NCBI RefSeq assembly: GCF_008642315.1
Contig: NZ_CP029192.1
Location: 4,588,001 to 4,652,000, forward strand
From: Streptomyces venezuelae
GTDB lineage: Bacteria; Actinomycetota; Actinomycetes; Streptomycetales; Streptomycetaceae
DNA length: 64,000 bases
Direction: 5' to 3'
Shown: piece by piece, positions 35,601-43,802 of the stretch
Layout of the letters: every line of letters begins with the position of its first letter
Numbering within the stretch: the first letter of the stretch is position 1
Position numbers and translations under genes: made by a program
Notes under the pieces: model-generated
The model's database searches: none
Told to the model about the DNA's origin: nothing
What the model saw: the letters and a program-made list of their open reading frames with translations, nothing else

Positions 35601-37198
35601 CCGTGCGCCCGCACGATGCCCCGGACGATCGGCTCGTGCACCGGGTCACCGCCGGCGTAGGGCCCCCGCACCTCGATGCGGACGACCTCGCCGCGCTGGG
35701 CGGCGGCGACCACGATCGTCGAGTCCACATAGCCGCCGGAGACGCCCGCGCCGACGTCCGAGCGCGCGTTGCCCGTCGCGTCGATGCCCGCCACGTCCGC
35801 GACGAGGTGGGCGAGGGCCGTGGCGAGCCGCCCCGCGTCGGCCATGAGCTGGATCGGCGGCGCGTGCACCGCGAACTGGGCGCGCCCGGGCCCGATCAGC
35901 TCGACCGCGCCCTCCACACCGGCGGCCACGACCGCGTCGAGCAGCACCGGCGCGGGGGAGAGCTGTTCGTCGCCCGCGTCGAGCCGCTGGTAGCCGAGGA
36001 CGTTGTCGACGAGCGTGGTCATCCGGGCGTACCCGGCGGACAGATGGTGCAGGACCTGGTTGGCCTCGGGCCACAGCTGGCCCGCGTCGTCCGATGCGAG
36101 CGCGTTCAGTTCGCGGCGCAGCTCGTCCAGGGGGCCGCGCAGCGACGAACCGAGGACGGCGAGCAGCTGCTCGTGCCGCGCGGCCAGCGTCTCGTACCGC
36201 GCCTTCTCGCGTTCGGCGAGCTCTTCGAAGCGGTCCTTCTCGCGCTCGGCGAGCGCCGCGTACCGCTCCTGTTCGGCGGCGAGCTCCTCGGACCGTTGTT
36301 CCTCGGCGGCCTTGATCTCGGTGGCGCGCTCCTCCGCGGCGGCGGCGAGCTCCTCCTCGTGCCGGGCGAGGGCCGCCTCGTACTTCTCGTTCAGTTCGTC
36401 GTAGGGCCTGCGGTCGGTGAAGGTCATCACCGCGCCGACCAGCTGGTCGCCGTCGCGCACCGGCGACGTCGTCAGGTCGACGGGCACCTTGGCGCCGCTC
36501 TTGGACCACAGGACCTGCCCGCGCACCCGGTGCTTGCGCCCGGAGCGCAGGGTGTCGGCGAGCGGGGACTCGTCGTACGGGAACGGCTCGCCGTCGGCGC
36601 GCGAGTGCAGGACCAGCGGGTGCAGTTCCTGTCCGCCGAGGTCGCTCGCACGGAAACCGAGTATCTGGGCGGCGGCCGGGTTGACCAGCACGACACGTCC
36701 GTCGGTGTCCGTGCCGACGACGCCCTCGGCCGCGGCCCGCAGGATCATCTCGGTCTGCCGCTGGGAACGCGCGAGTTCGGCCTCGGTGTCCACGGTGCCC
36801 GAAAGGTCCCGTACGACGAGCATGAGCAGTTCGTCGCCCGTGTACCCGTGTTGGTCGTACGCGTCCCTGCCGTCCTCCAGCGGGGAGCTCGTGACCTCGA
36901 CGGGGAACTCGATGCCGTCCGTGCGCCGGGCGATCATCCGGGTCGGCTTGGTGCGGCCCCGCTCGTCGATGGTGTCGGGGCGGCGCATGGAGCCGGGGAT
37001 GAGCCGGGAGTCGAACTGCGGCAGCAGATCGAGCAGACCGCGCCCCACGAGCGCGGTGCCGGGTGCCTCGAACGCCTCCAGCGCGATGGCGTTGGCGTTC
37101 ACGACCGTGCCGTTGGCGTTGACGAGGACCAGCGCGTCAGGGAGCGCGTCGAGTATCGCTGCGAGGCGAGCAGCGCCTCGGGATGGCCTGCTGCTCAC
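32621..37198 (-). CDS. Giant PAS / degenerate histidine kinase / receiver-like protein
   Basis: The 1525-residue protein has two PAS domains (residues ~10-130 and ~145-270), a long Glu/Arg coiled coil (~275-335), then a HisKA-like and HATPase-like part (~340-555). The phosphoacceptor position reads GSSLRGPL where SHELRTPL is usual, so the His is missing, and the ATPase N box lacks its Asn. About 600 residues of Gly/Gln/Pro-rich repeats follow. The C-terminus has a receiver-like domain (RVLLIEEHEEIALALTATLE, NLVVMDLLQV with Asp). It is probably a signalling scaffold. Start GTG 37198 with GGGAGGAAGC upstream. Confidence 0.82.
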   Translation of the reverse strand: MSSRPSRGAARLAAILDALPDALVLVNANGTVVNANAIALEAFEAPGTALVGRGLLDLLPQFDSRLIPGSMRRPDTIDERGRTKPTRMIARRTDGIEFPVEVTSSPLEDGRDAYDQHGYTGDELLMLVVRDLSGTVDTEAELARSQRQTEMILRAAAEGVVGTDTDGRVVLVNPAAAQILGFRASDLGGQELHPLVLHSRADGEPFPYDESPLADTLRSGRKHRVRGQVLWSKSGAKVPVDLTTSPVRDGDQLVGAVMTFTDRRPYDELNEKYEAALARHEEELAAAAEERATEIKAAEEQRSEELAAEQERYAALAEREKDRFEELAEREKARYETLAARHEQLLAVLGSSLRGPLDELRRELNALASDDAGQLWPEANQVLHHLSAGYARMTTLVDNVLGYQRLDAGDEQLSPAPVLLDAVVAAGVEGAVELIGPGRAQFAVHAPPIQLMADAGRLATALAHLVADVAGIDATGNARSDVGAGVSGGYVDSTIVVAAAQRGEVVRIEVRGPYAGGDPVHEPIVRGIVRAHGGVLQTHEVPGMGGSAYVLEVPIGAVPDGFTGGGGSAVVPAQASGPSGAGAGAGAGGGRRRARRPSVDSFLESGGAEAADPESGADEGAAPSGTGRRRGRRAAEASPESLGGSVATDLVGPRADEPAVTPQASSPETSGGAPAGGGTGRRRGRPSAAEGAVMTAAEHAAGSAALGETVPPQGVPVPSGATGRRARRAGEQHALPALASGPAETPGAGQGEDAGKPTGRRARRALAAAKERAEAEEANNGRVFALPPATADRAPGQEYAGQEYVEPEYVGQESVGAQGGGVQGGGVQGRGVRGGGAPDGGVQGRGTQGGGMPDGGAQGRGVQGGGVPDGGPQGRGVQGSGMQDGGIQGGGMPDGGGQGRGIQGGGVPDGGPQGIQGGGAQGRGVQGDGGHRGSAVPGGDDHTPPQPHPTQAPTGRRSRQTSPAPAAPASTAPTEQAAPADRTAPAQDPRNPRQGGPDAESGPLPASAPTPAPAPQPWPDGTTPPGGVPAQGTPHSSGTPAHGVPTPGRGTALPPERGAQARAAQPLPAEAAPGDPNSTQGRAISVRTLGQGVPFGQQIAEQQAGAQQGAPQGGATVPGQGRPQQQRSQQPPRAPHIPQSPQPPQAPQAPSPAPAGPMPAPDAPVPGPAADPQQSQAAGAAPQSHTLGGSGRRRRLSTPPDPSADERPETSARPHPQPQAQAQQSAAPAQQHPQSRIASASEGAGRSYAIGAPDEDADEGPEPLDGPGGAVEVANRPQPQPMDDELPPEPLDNPRRLLVWPAPDVTTQQALSDRGYRPVIVHSREEVDAQIAAFPAALFVDPLTGPITRTALQSLRQAAVAAEVPVLVTAGLGQATREAAYGADPAVLLKALAPRDSEQHPSRVLLIEEHEEIALALTATLERRGMQVARAESDADAVTLAAQMRPNLVVMDLLQVRRRRAGIVDWLRANGQLNRTPLVVYTAAVDETELPKLAAGETVLFLAERSTSAEVQGRIVDLLAKIGTN
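34430..34750 (-). repeat. Coding tandem repeats (GGxPDGGxQGRG type) in the giant kinase linker
   Basis: About 320 bp encode degenerate repeats such as VQGGGVPDGGPQGRG with periods of 8-16 codons. The DNA repeats are imperfect, so copy number may vary among strains. Confidence 0.7.
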
Positions 37199-37377
37199 GA
37201 CGACGCTTCCTCCCTGGTTACCGCTGCTTGCCGACTCGCTCAGACCATTTTGCCCCTCGGCCCGTGGCGTGTCACGGGAGGGAGTCTACGGGGAGTGGTT
37301 GTGGGCGCGACGCCGGATGAGAGGGAGGTCGCACGCAGAAGATGTGAGTTTTCGGTACGACCCGGTCTACGGCCTGG

Positions 37378-37812
37378 TCACGCGGAGGCCGCGGGCAGCA
37401 CCGGTACGAGACCGTCCCACCGCGAGATCTCGCAGCCGTTGCTGCGGTCGTACGTCGCGTCGACGGGCCGGCCCTGCCAGGTCCCCGTGACGTGCGCGGT
37501 GGCGGGTCCGCCGTACTGCATCGTGCACATCGCGTCCTTGGGCACGGGCGCGAACGGGTCGGTCCCCCACACGGTCACTTCCTGGAGCCGCTCGCACGCC
37601 TTCGCCGCGTCCGGGTGCGTGCCGCCCGTCGGGTGGCAGTTCAGCTCGTACGTCCCGTCGCCCGCGCCGCCCGAGTCGGCGACCGTGATGGTGAGGCGGT
37701 CGGTGGGAGCGGAGGGGGACGCGGTGATGTCGGCGGTGGCGTGCGCGGTGGCGGGGAGTGCGGACAGCGCGGCGACGGAGGCGGCGGCGGTGAGGGCGAT
37801 ACGACGCAACAT
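37378..37812 (-). CDS. Subtilisin inhibitor-like (SSI family) secreted protease inhibitor
   Basis: The 144-residue protein has a signal peptide (IALTAAASVAALSALPATAH) and an SSI domain with four Cys (LNCHP, KACERL, AMCTMQY, SNGCEISR) matching the two disulfides of the family. The reactive-site loop reads C-T-M-Q-Y where SSI has C-P-M-V-Y, so P1 Met is kept but P2 Pro and P1' Val are changed. It should inhibit extracellular serine proteases. ATG 37812 with GGAG upstream is preferred over GTG 37824. Confidence 0.85.
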   Translation of the reverse strand: MLRRIALTAAASVAALSALPATAHATADITASPSAPTDRLTITVADSGGAGDGTYELNCHPTGGTHPDAAKACERLQEVTVWGTDPFAPVPKDAMCTMQYGGPATAHVTGTWQGRPVDATYDRSNGCEISRWDGLVPVLPAASA

Positions 37813-38004
37813 TTCTGGCTCCACGAGTACGTCGGGACGGTTGGCTCTACGGAACTAACGCCGTTCGCCCCGCGATGTTGCGGTGCGGCGTAACGCTTTG
37901 CCCTGCGGGCTGGAGGCCTAGTACCGTGGGTGCCGCGATTGGTGACACACCCACTGGCTGTGTCATCATCTGCACGCACCCCCGCTCGCGCAGGTGTGCA
38001 AGCT

Positions 38005-38095
38005 GGAGGCGTCGCCTAGTCCGGTCTATGGCGCCGCACTGCTAATGCGGTTTGGGACTTAAATCCCATCGAGGGTTCAAATCCCTCCGCCTCCG
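38005..38095 (+). tRNA. tRNA-Ser (anticodon GCT)
   Basis: A 91-nt class II cloverleaf. The acceptor stem pairs 38005-38011 with 38088-38094, the anticodon loop is CT-GCT-AA within CCGCA/TGCGG, there is a long variable arm and the T loop reads GGTTCAAATCC. Confidence 0.95.
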
Positions 38096-38104
38096 CAGCT
38101 TGAT

Positions 38105-38138
38105 CCGAAGCCCCGGTCCTCACGGACCGGGGCTTCGG
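38105..38138 (+). terminator. Terminator after tRNA-Ser(GCT)
   Basis: A perfect 15-bp stem (38105-38119 with 38124-38138) with a TCAC loop, 9 bp after the tRNA. Confidence 0.85.
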
Positions 38139-38292
38139 TGCGTCATGGGCCCCTCTGGGCGATGTTTCCGCAGCTCACAAGGGGTCTGCCTATCGGATTT
38201 CACATGGCGGCGGCAGTCATGTAATGTTCTTCCTGTCGCCGCGAACGGGCCGAAGGGCCGGGAAGCGGAGACGAGAACAAAAGAAAAATCAA

Positions 38293-38365
38293 GCACTCGT
38301 AGCTTAACGGATAGAGCATCTGACTACGGATCAGAAGGTTGCAGGTTCGAATCCTGCCGAGTGCA
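38293..38365 (+). tRNA. tRNA-Arg (anticodon ACG)
   Basis: A 73-nt cloverleaf. The acceptor stem pairs 38293-38299 with 38358-38364 and the anticodon loop is CT-ACG-GA within TGA/TCA. Its 3' half is the attachment site of element 2. Confidence 0.95.
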
Positions 38366-38367
38366 CA
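38324..38367. repeat. Attachment site attL, element 2
   Basis: 44 bp from the anticodon loop to two bases past the tRNA-Arg discriminator, repeated exactly at 48621-48664. Confidence 0.92.
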
Positions 38368-38372
38368 GCAGA

Positions 38373-38408
38373 CCAGAGGCCCTGTGGAGTGATCCACAGG
38401 GCCTCTGG
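38373..38408 (+). terminator. Terminator after tRNA-Arg, inside element 2
   Basis: A perfect 16-bp stem (38373-38388 with 38393-38408) and GTGA loop, followed by CTTTTG. Confidence 0.85.
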
Positions 38409-38416
38409 CTTTTGCC

Positions 38417-38440
38417 TTGACGGCAGGGACTGACGGCAAC
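38417..38440. promoter_or_regulatory. Likely integrase/Xis arm site, left end of element 2
   Basis: TTGACGGCAG-ggac-TGACGGCAAC holds two direct TGACGGCA repeats. The same pair, with a 3-bp spacer, lies at 48514-48536 near the right end. Confidence 0.55.
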
Positions 38441-38467
38441 CGCCGCACGAGTCGGATTCGGGTTGAG

Positions 38468-39751
38468 TCAGACAGCTACCGGATCACCAGCCGTGCCGCC
38501 GTCATCGTCCGGCCCAGTGCCGTCATCCCTCAGCGCATCCCCAACGCGATCGAAAGCGGAGCGCTGGGAGTCGAGCCGCACGAAGGTGTAGATGTCCATG
38601 GTCACGCGGATCGAGCTGTGGCCGAGTACTTCCATGATCATGCGGGCGTCCGCACCCTGTTCGTGGAGCAGAGACGCGCACGTGTGCCGCAAGTCGTGGA
38701 AGCGGACCCTTCGTACGTCGGACCGGACGCACAGCACCTCGAACGACCGATTGAGGTTGCGCGGCTCGATAGGTGTGCCGTTCTTGGTGGTGAAGACGAG
38801 GCCGTGGCCGGTCCCCTTCCAGTTGTTGCCCGCAGCCTTTCGATCGGCGATCTGCTGAGCCCGCTGGGCGCGGAGCGCGGTCACGCACTCCTGCGGCAGG
38901 GCAACGCGACGGGCCGAGCGCTGAGTCTTGGGCGCGACGATCAGTAGCTCACCGCCGACCCTCTGGAGAGCCTGCCGAACGGTGAGGACCCCTTCGTGGA
39001 GATCCACGTCCACCCAACGCAGCCCCAGCAGCTCACCCCGTCGAAGACCGATACGGACCGCCAGCTCATACGCGGCCCACAGCCGGTTGTCCCGAGCCGC
39101 CGCCAGGAGCTGACGCCCCTCCCTGACCGTGAGCGGTTCGATCGAACGCTTCGTTCCCATGCCCAGCTCCACGTTCCGGGCCACGTTGCGGGGCAGCTCG
39201 TCCTCACGTACGGCGTGCTGAAGGGCGGCACGCAGGAGCACGAGCAAGAAGCGCACCGTCCGATCAGACGGGAACTTGTTGCAGCACCTCCCCAGGGCGC
39301 AGCAGCGCCGCTTGTGCTCCGGGCGCCCCTTGTCCTTACCTTGCGCGCAGCACTGGCAGGTAGCGGCCGTCTTCACGAGGAACGCCCGGATGTCACGGGC
39401 GGTGAGCCGGACCAGCTTTTTCCTGCCGAACTCCGGTGTGACGTAGTTGCGGACGAGGGACTCGTAATTGACGTAGGTCGTCCGCCGGACCTTGCCTCTG
39501 GCGACGTTGAGCAGCCAGTACCCCAGGTACTCGGAGACTGTCATTTTGCTGGTGGCCACCGGCATGCCGTTGAGGGAGTCGGCCTTGAGCTTGGTCAGCT
39601 TCTCGTGTGCTTCGTCCCAGGTCTTGCCGTAGACGCTGCGTCGCTTGTACGTGCCGTCAGTCGTGAGTACGTACGCGCTGCCCTCCCAACGCCCGTCTTT
39701 GCGCTGGTAGATGGTGCCCTCGTTGTTGGCATTCTTCTTGGGCTTGGCCAT
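38468..39751 (-). CDS. int: Tyrosine site-specific integrase
   Basis: The 427-residue protein integrates the element into tRNA-Arg. The N-terminal arm-binding part (GTIYQRKDGRWEGSAYV) is followed by a core-binding domain that holds an unusual Cys-rich insert (CQCCAQGKDKG, then RRCCALGRCC) and the catalytic domain. The catalytic residues are Arg237 (GLRRGEL), His352 and Arg355 (FHDLRHT), His378 (LGHSS) and nucleophile Tyr388 (DIYTFV). ATG 39751 overlaps the xis stop by one base (TGATG), so translation is coupled. The longer frame to 40177 is a shadow. Confidence 0.95.
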   Translation of the reverse strand: MAKPKKNANNEGTIYQRKDGRWEGSAYVLTTDGTYKRRSVYGKTWDEAHEKLTKLKADSLNGMPVATSKMTVSEYLGYWLLNVARGKVRRTTYVNYESLVRNYVTPEFGRKKLVRLTARDIRAFLVKTAATCQCCAQGKDKGRPEHKRRCCALGRCCNKFPSDRTVRFLLVLLRAALQHAVREDELPRNVARNVELGMGTKRSIEPLTVREGRQLLAAARDNRLWAAYELAVRIGLRRGELLGLRWVDVDLHEGVLTVRQALQRVGGELLIVAPKTQRSARRVALPQECVTALRAQRAQQIADRKAAGNNWKGTGHGLVFTTKNGTPIEPRNLNRSFEVLCVRSDVRRVRFHDLRHTCASLLHEQGADARMIMEVLGHSSIRVTMDIYTFVRLDSQRSAFDRVGDALRDDGTGPDDDGGTAGDPVAV

Positions 39752-39933
39752 CAGGCAGCTTCCTGTTCGGTGCGGAGGGACACGTACGCATTGACTGCGC
39801 TTTCGCTGATGCGTCGGCAACGGCCGATCTTGAAAGAGGCGAGTTCGCGGGAACGGATCAGGTCGTGGACCTTCCAGCGGCTGATGCCGAGACGTGAGGC
39901 GACCTGGTCCACGGTGAGCACAGCCGTTGTCAC
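39751..39933 (-). CDS. xis: Excisionase
   Basis: This 60-residue MerR/excisionase-type HTH protein (LTVDQVASRLGISRWKVHDL, then ASFKIGRCRRISESAVNAYV) directs excision with Int. Its GTG start overlaps the rep stop (GTGA), and its TGA overlaps the int ATG. The rep-xis-int operon order is that of pSAM2. Confidence 0.9.
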   Translation of the reverse strand: MTTAVLTVDQVASRLGISRWKVHDLIRSRELASFKIGRCRRISESAVNAYVSLRTEQEAA

Positions 39934-41393
39934 GCGGGCACCAACCCTTCGTGCTTGCAGCGTCGGGCGTGGTCCATGTCGTGGCGGACCTGAGCGGCGA
40001 GGAGCTGTTCACCAGGGCGATAGCCACTGCTGAGGTACGTCCATGAGGAGGCGGTGACGAGGGTGGTGTTCTCGTCGTCGGCGGGCAGGTCGTCGCGCAC
40101 GCGGGCAGCTTCCGCCCGAGCGAGGCGCCAGGCTCGGCGTACGTCGCGCAGGGCGCCGAGGGTGGTGGAGTAGGCACGGGACTTGCTGGAGAAGTGGCCG
40201 CGGAAGCCGAGCATGTGGGCCCACTTCCAGAGCTTGAGGTGGGCGAACTCCGGCAGGTGACCGAGGTCCCAGGCGGTGCGGATCATCTGGCGGGCGTGGT
40301 GCTGGATGGGGAGTGCCTTGATGCGTTCGGCCTGCCCGGTCCCGTCGCAGTCGGCGCACAGGTCGCGGAAGCCGTCGGGGCCGCGTACGTAGCCGCGTCC
40401 CTTGCAGGGGCGGCAGACGAGGGTGCGGTCCACGGTGCCCGCGCCTTCAGCGTTCTTGGTGGCGTACTTGGCGACGTATCCGGCGACTTTGGCGTCCGTC
40501 AGTTCGCCGTCACCGAGGGCGGTGATGGGGTCGACCTTGAATCGTTCGCCCCAGGTCATGACCCGTTCGCCGATGGCGTCGGACTCGACGATGAGCCGAG
40601 CGCGCCGGACCGCCAGGCCGACGGCGACGTGCAGGGCGTCGAAGGTGGCCCACGGGGGCGGGGTGCTCGTGTGGCCGCTGGGGCCGTCGAAGCGGATCAC
40701 GGCGTGGAAGTGGACCAGGCCGCGCTTCTGGTACTCGGCGACCTTGGCGAAGGAGATGCGCAGGCCGGTCCTGAGTGCTTCTTGTGTCATGCCGAGATGG
40801 GCGGCCAGGGCCCGGCGGAGGTAGATCGTGAAGCGTGCCCAGAGCTGTCCTGCGTGGGCGTTCCAGAGCACGGCGCCGGTGTAGTCGTAGGTGGACGGGT
40901 GCAGCGGTGTGCCGAGTTCTGGGGCGTCTTCGGCGTGGTGGGAGCCGCAGGCGCAGGGGCGGGGCTTGCCCGCCGGGTCGGTCTTGCGGTTGTGGACCGG
41001 TCCGAAGGAGGGGGCGGTGAGGGTGACGAAGGCGCGGGGGTGGTCGCGGACGGTCTCGGCGACGTTCTTGCCGCCCGAGAGTCCGGCTTTGATCAGGTGG
41101 TAGGTGTCGGCGGCGTACACCCGTGAGCAGGTGGGGCAGCGGGAGGAGCGGCGGTTGCCGCAGGTGGTGAGGAGGCGTCCGGTCGGTTCGTCCTCGGAGC
41201 GGTAGGAGCGGACGACTTCGTTGGTCGTCTGGTCGGTGGTGACTGTCCATCCGTGGAGGTTGACGGGGTTGGTGCAGCCGCGCAGGTCGCGGACTTGTTC
41301 GGTGACGCGGCCGAAGTTGTCGGTGTTGGCCAGGTCGATCAGGTCTCGCAGGCCGGGGCTGAGCACGTGGTGCAGGTCGAGGTGGCGGCGCAT
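39930..41393 (-). CDS. repSA: RepSA-family replication initiator (HUH endonuclease)
   Basis: The 487-residue protein starts rolling-circle replication of the excised element. The HUH metal motif is GLVHFHAVIRFDG, and the probable catalytic Tyr lies in KVAGYVAKYATKN. Zinc-type Cys clusters are present (CGNRRSSRCPTCS and CRPCKGRGYV/CADCDGTG). Length and motif order match RepSA of pSAM2-type elements. It is followed by xis with overlapping codons and preceded by a 147-bp gap after the SpdB-like gene. Confidence 0.92.
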   Translation of the reverse strand: MRRHLDLHHVLSPGLRDLIDLANTDNFGRVTEQVRDLRGCTNPVNLHGWTVTTDQTTNEVVRSYRSEDEPTGRLLTTCGNRRSSRCPTCSRVYAADTYHLIKAGLSGGKNVAETVRDHPRAFVTLTAPSFGPVHNRKTDPAGKPRPCACGSHHAEDAPELGTPLHPSTYDYTGAVLWNAHAGQLWARFTIYLRRALAAHLGMTQEALRTGLRISFAKVAEYQKRGLVHFHAVIRFDGPSGHTSTPPPWATFDALHVAVGLAVRRARLIVESDAIGERVMTWGERFKVDPITALGDGELTDAKVAGYVAKYATKNAEGAGTVDRTLVCRPCKGRGYVRGPDGFRDLCADCDGTGQAERIKALPIQHHARQMIRTAWDLGHLPEFAHLKLWKWAHMLGFRGHFSSKSRAYSTTLGALRDVRRAWRLARAEAARVRDDLPADDENTTLVTASSWTYLSSGYRPGEQLLAAQVRHDMDHARRCKHEGLVPA

Positions 41394-41540
41394 GGGTGGC
41401 GGGGTCTCCCGTCTGACGTGAGGGTGGGGCCTGCGGGCAGCAGCGATTCAGTGCGCTCGGGCTGCTGTCCGCAGGCATGACTGGCTGGCCCGGGGGCGGG
41501 CGAGGTACGGAAGCGCCGGGAGGCCGGCGGAGGGGTGGCC

Positions 41541-42236
41541 CTACAGGGCGGCGTGGAGGGCGGTGGCCATGGGCAGCCCGATGGCCAGGCGCATCTTGAG
41601 CTGAGCCGCGGTGATGGGCTCGCCGGTCTCGGCGCGGTGCGATGCGGCGATGGAGCGCGCTTCGGTCAGCAGCGGTTCGGGGACCTTCAGCGCGGGGGCG
41701 GCCGGTGCGGGCGTGGTCGAGGGCTCGGGCTGACTGGGCTGGGGGGCGGGTTCCTGGTCGTCAGCGGGGGCCGCAGGCGTGGGCGCCGGGACGGGGCCCG
41801 TGGGGGTTTCCGTGGCCGGTGCGGCGGTCTCGCTCGCGACCGCGTGGAAGCAGCGGAGGAGCTGCGGGCCGACGGCTCCCCAGCCGAGGAGCAGCAGTGG
41901 GGCCACGGCGTCGACTGCGGCACGGCCGTAGTGCTCGGCGGCGATGGGTTCGGCGATGTTGAGGGCCAGGGTCAGCAGGCCAGAGACGTGCATGAGGCGT
42001 GTGGCGGCCGTCGTCTGCTCGGGCGGGATGCCGCGAAGGGAGAGGTAGCGCAGGGCCACGAGGAGGCCGACCACGGACAGGTCCACCATCGGTGCGATGA
42101 GCGGGGCGATGGGGGCGGGGACGCCCAGGCGCAGGGCCAGGGACCAGACGTTGCCGAAGGAGAAGACGAATGCCAGGGCGGCGATCACGATCATTACGGC
42201 GGTGATGGTGCGCTGAGTGATGCGGTCCTCAGTCAT
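41541..42236 (-). CDS. SpdB-like / DUF2637 membrane protein
   Basis: The 231-residue protein has about four hydrophobic helices in residues 10-135 (AVMIVIAALAFVFSFGNVWS, APMVDLSVVGLLVALRYLSL, LMHVSGLLTLALNIAEPIAA, AVAPLLLLGWGAVGPQLL), a Pro/Ala linker and a C-terminal HTH-like segment (EPITAAQLKMRLAIGLPMAT). Proteins like this accompany TraB in Streptomyces elements and assist spread through the mycelium. It starts 45 bp after the translocase stop, in the same operon. Confidence 0.85.
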   Translation of the reverse strand: MTEDRITQRTITAVMIVIAALAFVFSFGNVWSLALRLGVPAPIAPLIAPMVDLSVVGLLVALRYLSLRGIPPEQTTAATRLMHVSGLLTLALNIAEPIAAEHYGRAAVDAVAPLLLLGWGAVGPQLLRCFHAVASETAAPATETPTGPVPAPTPAAPADDQEPAPQPSQPEPSTTPAPAAPALKVPEPLLTEARSIAASHRAETGEPITAAQLKMRLAIGLPMATALHAAL

Positions 42237-42281
42237 GGGTGTTCACCTCCTTTCGGGCGAGGACGCGACGGGTGGGGCAGG

Positions 42282-43688
42282 TCAGGCAGCCACCGGCGGG
42301 GTGGTGTCCCCCGGGTCCGTCTTGGTGAGGTCGAGGCCGGGGAGGCGGGCGACGAGCAAGGCGGTCGGGTCGGCGGTGAGGTGGGCTGTCTGCTCGGCGA
42401 TGGCCGCGCTGTCTTTGCCGGAGACGTAGGGCGTGCGGATGCGGGTGAAGCCGGGTTGCGACTGGTGGTTCATGGAGGCCACGCCGACGTAGGAGCGGTC
42501 CTGAAGATTGATCGGGTTGGCGTCGGGCCATTCCCTGATGTCCTCGCCGAGGGCGGCGACGGCCGCTTCTGCGGTCTTCTGGGCGAAGGACAGGCCGATG
42601 GGGCACACGTCGCGGATGAACGTGGGGATGGCGTCGCCCGTGGACTTCTGGGTGGCGAGAATGGTGAGGATGCCCGTGCTGCGGCCCTTCTTGACCAGGT
42701 CCTCGACGAGCCGGGCGTTCTCGGCGGCGAGGGCGGCGAGCTTTTTCGTTTTGGGGTCGCTGCCCTTGTGGTCGCGGAAGTAGGTGTGCGCTTCGTCGAT
42801 GATCACGACGACGAGCGGCCATGTTGCGGACGGGCCGACCTCCCACATGCTCTGGACGCCGAGGATGCGTTCGGCGGCCGAGACGCGGGCTCGGCGCAGG
42901 TCCACCAGGCGCCGGAAGAGGGCGTTGGCCTCTTCAAGGTCGTCACCGACGAAGGCGAACATGCGCTTCACGAGATGGGCGTAGTCCCCCTCCCGGGCGG
43001 TCGACACCTTGCCGTCGGCACACACGAACTGCACCGTGGGCGACGGTGCCCAATCGCAGATCAGACGGTTGATGAGCGACGTCTTGCCGAAGCCGGGCAG
43101 GCCAGCCACGGTCACGCCGGGCACCTGGGTCAGGTCCACGGACACCGGTTGCGCGTACTCGTCCAGGCCCAGATCCCACCGGGCGATCTCATCCGGCACC
43201 TCACCCGTGGGGTGGTGCTCGGCGGGGATCTTCAGCGGGTCGAGGCGGACGCCACGGATGACGACCTGCCCGGGCTTGTCCTGGGTGACCGCGACCCGTG
43301 TGCAGCCCCAGGCGTCGGCCAGGTGAGGAGCCGCCTTCTGGAACTGTTCGAGACCGACACGGGGCAGGCACCTCGCCCGAGCGATCACCCCGTACGCGTC
43401 GTGCCGGACCTTCAGAGCCGGGATCAGCACGCGGGGCTTGACCGGCCTGTTGGTCGTGTTGGCCATAGATGCCAGCGCGGTCGGCGTCTTGTCCGTGACC
43501 GACAGCTTCAGCATGGGGGCGAGCCGCTTCCAGCCCCACCGCACGCGCACGGCCTGACAGATGGACTGGCGAGTCATGGCGTCGGCACGCACGTAGCGGA
43601 CCACCCACACCACGGCCCACACGGCGATCACGGCGAGACCGAGCTGTACGACGAGGGGGGCTATGCCGAACACCTCCTGCACGGACAT
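42282..43688 (-). CDS. FtsK/SpoIIIE-type conjugative DNA translocase (TraB-like)
   Basis: The 468-residue protein has one N-terminal membrane helix (PLVVQLGLAVIAVWAVVWVV), then an ATPase domain with Walker A GLPGFGKTS (residue ~190) and Walker B VVVIIDEAH. It is the DNA pump that moves double-stranded plasmid DNA between hyphae. It lacks an obvious long C-terminal winged helix, although ~60 residues follow the motor core. ATG 43688 directly follows the stop of the 37-codon ORF and uses its AAGGAG as ribosome binding site. Confidence 0.9.
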   Translation of the reverse strand: MSVQEVFGIAPLVVQLGLAVIAVWAVVWVVRYVRADAMTRQSICQAVRVRWGWKRLAPMLKLSVTDKTPTALASMANTTNRPVKPRVLIPALKVRHDAYGVIARARCLPRVGLEQFQKAAPHLADAWGCTRVAVTQDKPGQVVIRGVRLDPLKIPAEHHPTGEVPDEIARWDLGLDEYAQPVSVDLTQVPGVTVAGLPGFGKTSLINRLICDWAPSPTVQFVCADGKVSTAREGDYAHLVKRMFAFVGDDLEEANALFRRLVDLRRARVSAAERILGVQSMWEVGPSATWPLVVVIIDEAHTYFRDHKGSDPKTKKLAALAAENARLVEDLVKKGRSTGILTILATQKSTGDAIPTFIRDVCPIGLSFAQKTAEAAVAALGEDIREWPDANPINLQDRSYVGVASMNHQSQPGFTRIRTPYVSGKDSAAIAEQTAHLTADPTALLVARLPGLDLTKTDPGDTTPPVAA

Positions 43689-43802
43689 TCATTGCTCCTT
43701 GGAGTAGTTGAGGAAGGGCAGTGCACTGGGGCGGGCATCCGGCCCGGCGTGAGGCGACGAGTAGTCGTGCTCAGCGCCGGACCGAAGGGTGGGGCCGCTC
43801 AC
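43689..43802 (-). CDS. Small coupled ORF between the 118-residue protein and TraB
   Basis: A 37-residue ORF whose GTG overlaps the previous stop (GTGA) and whose TGA abuts the TraB ATG. The product is hydrophilic (GAEHDYSSPHAGPDARPSAL) with no known motif. It may be a translation-coupling leader or a small transfer protein. The exact fit between two genes is the main support. Confidence 0.5.
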   Translation of the reverse strand: MSGPTLRSGAEHDYSSPHAGPDARPSALPFLNYSKEQ

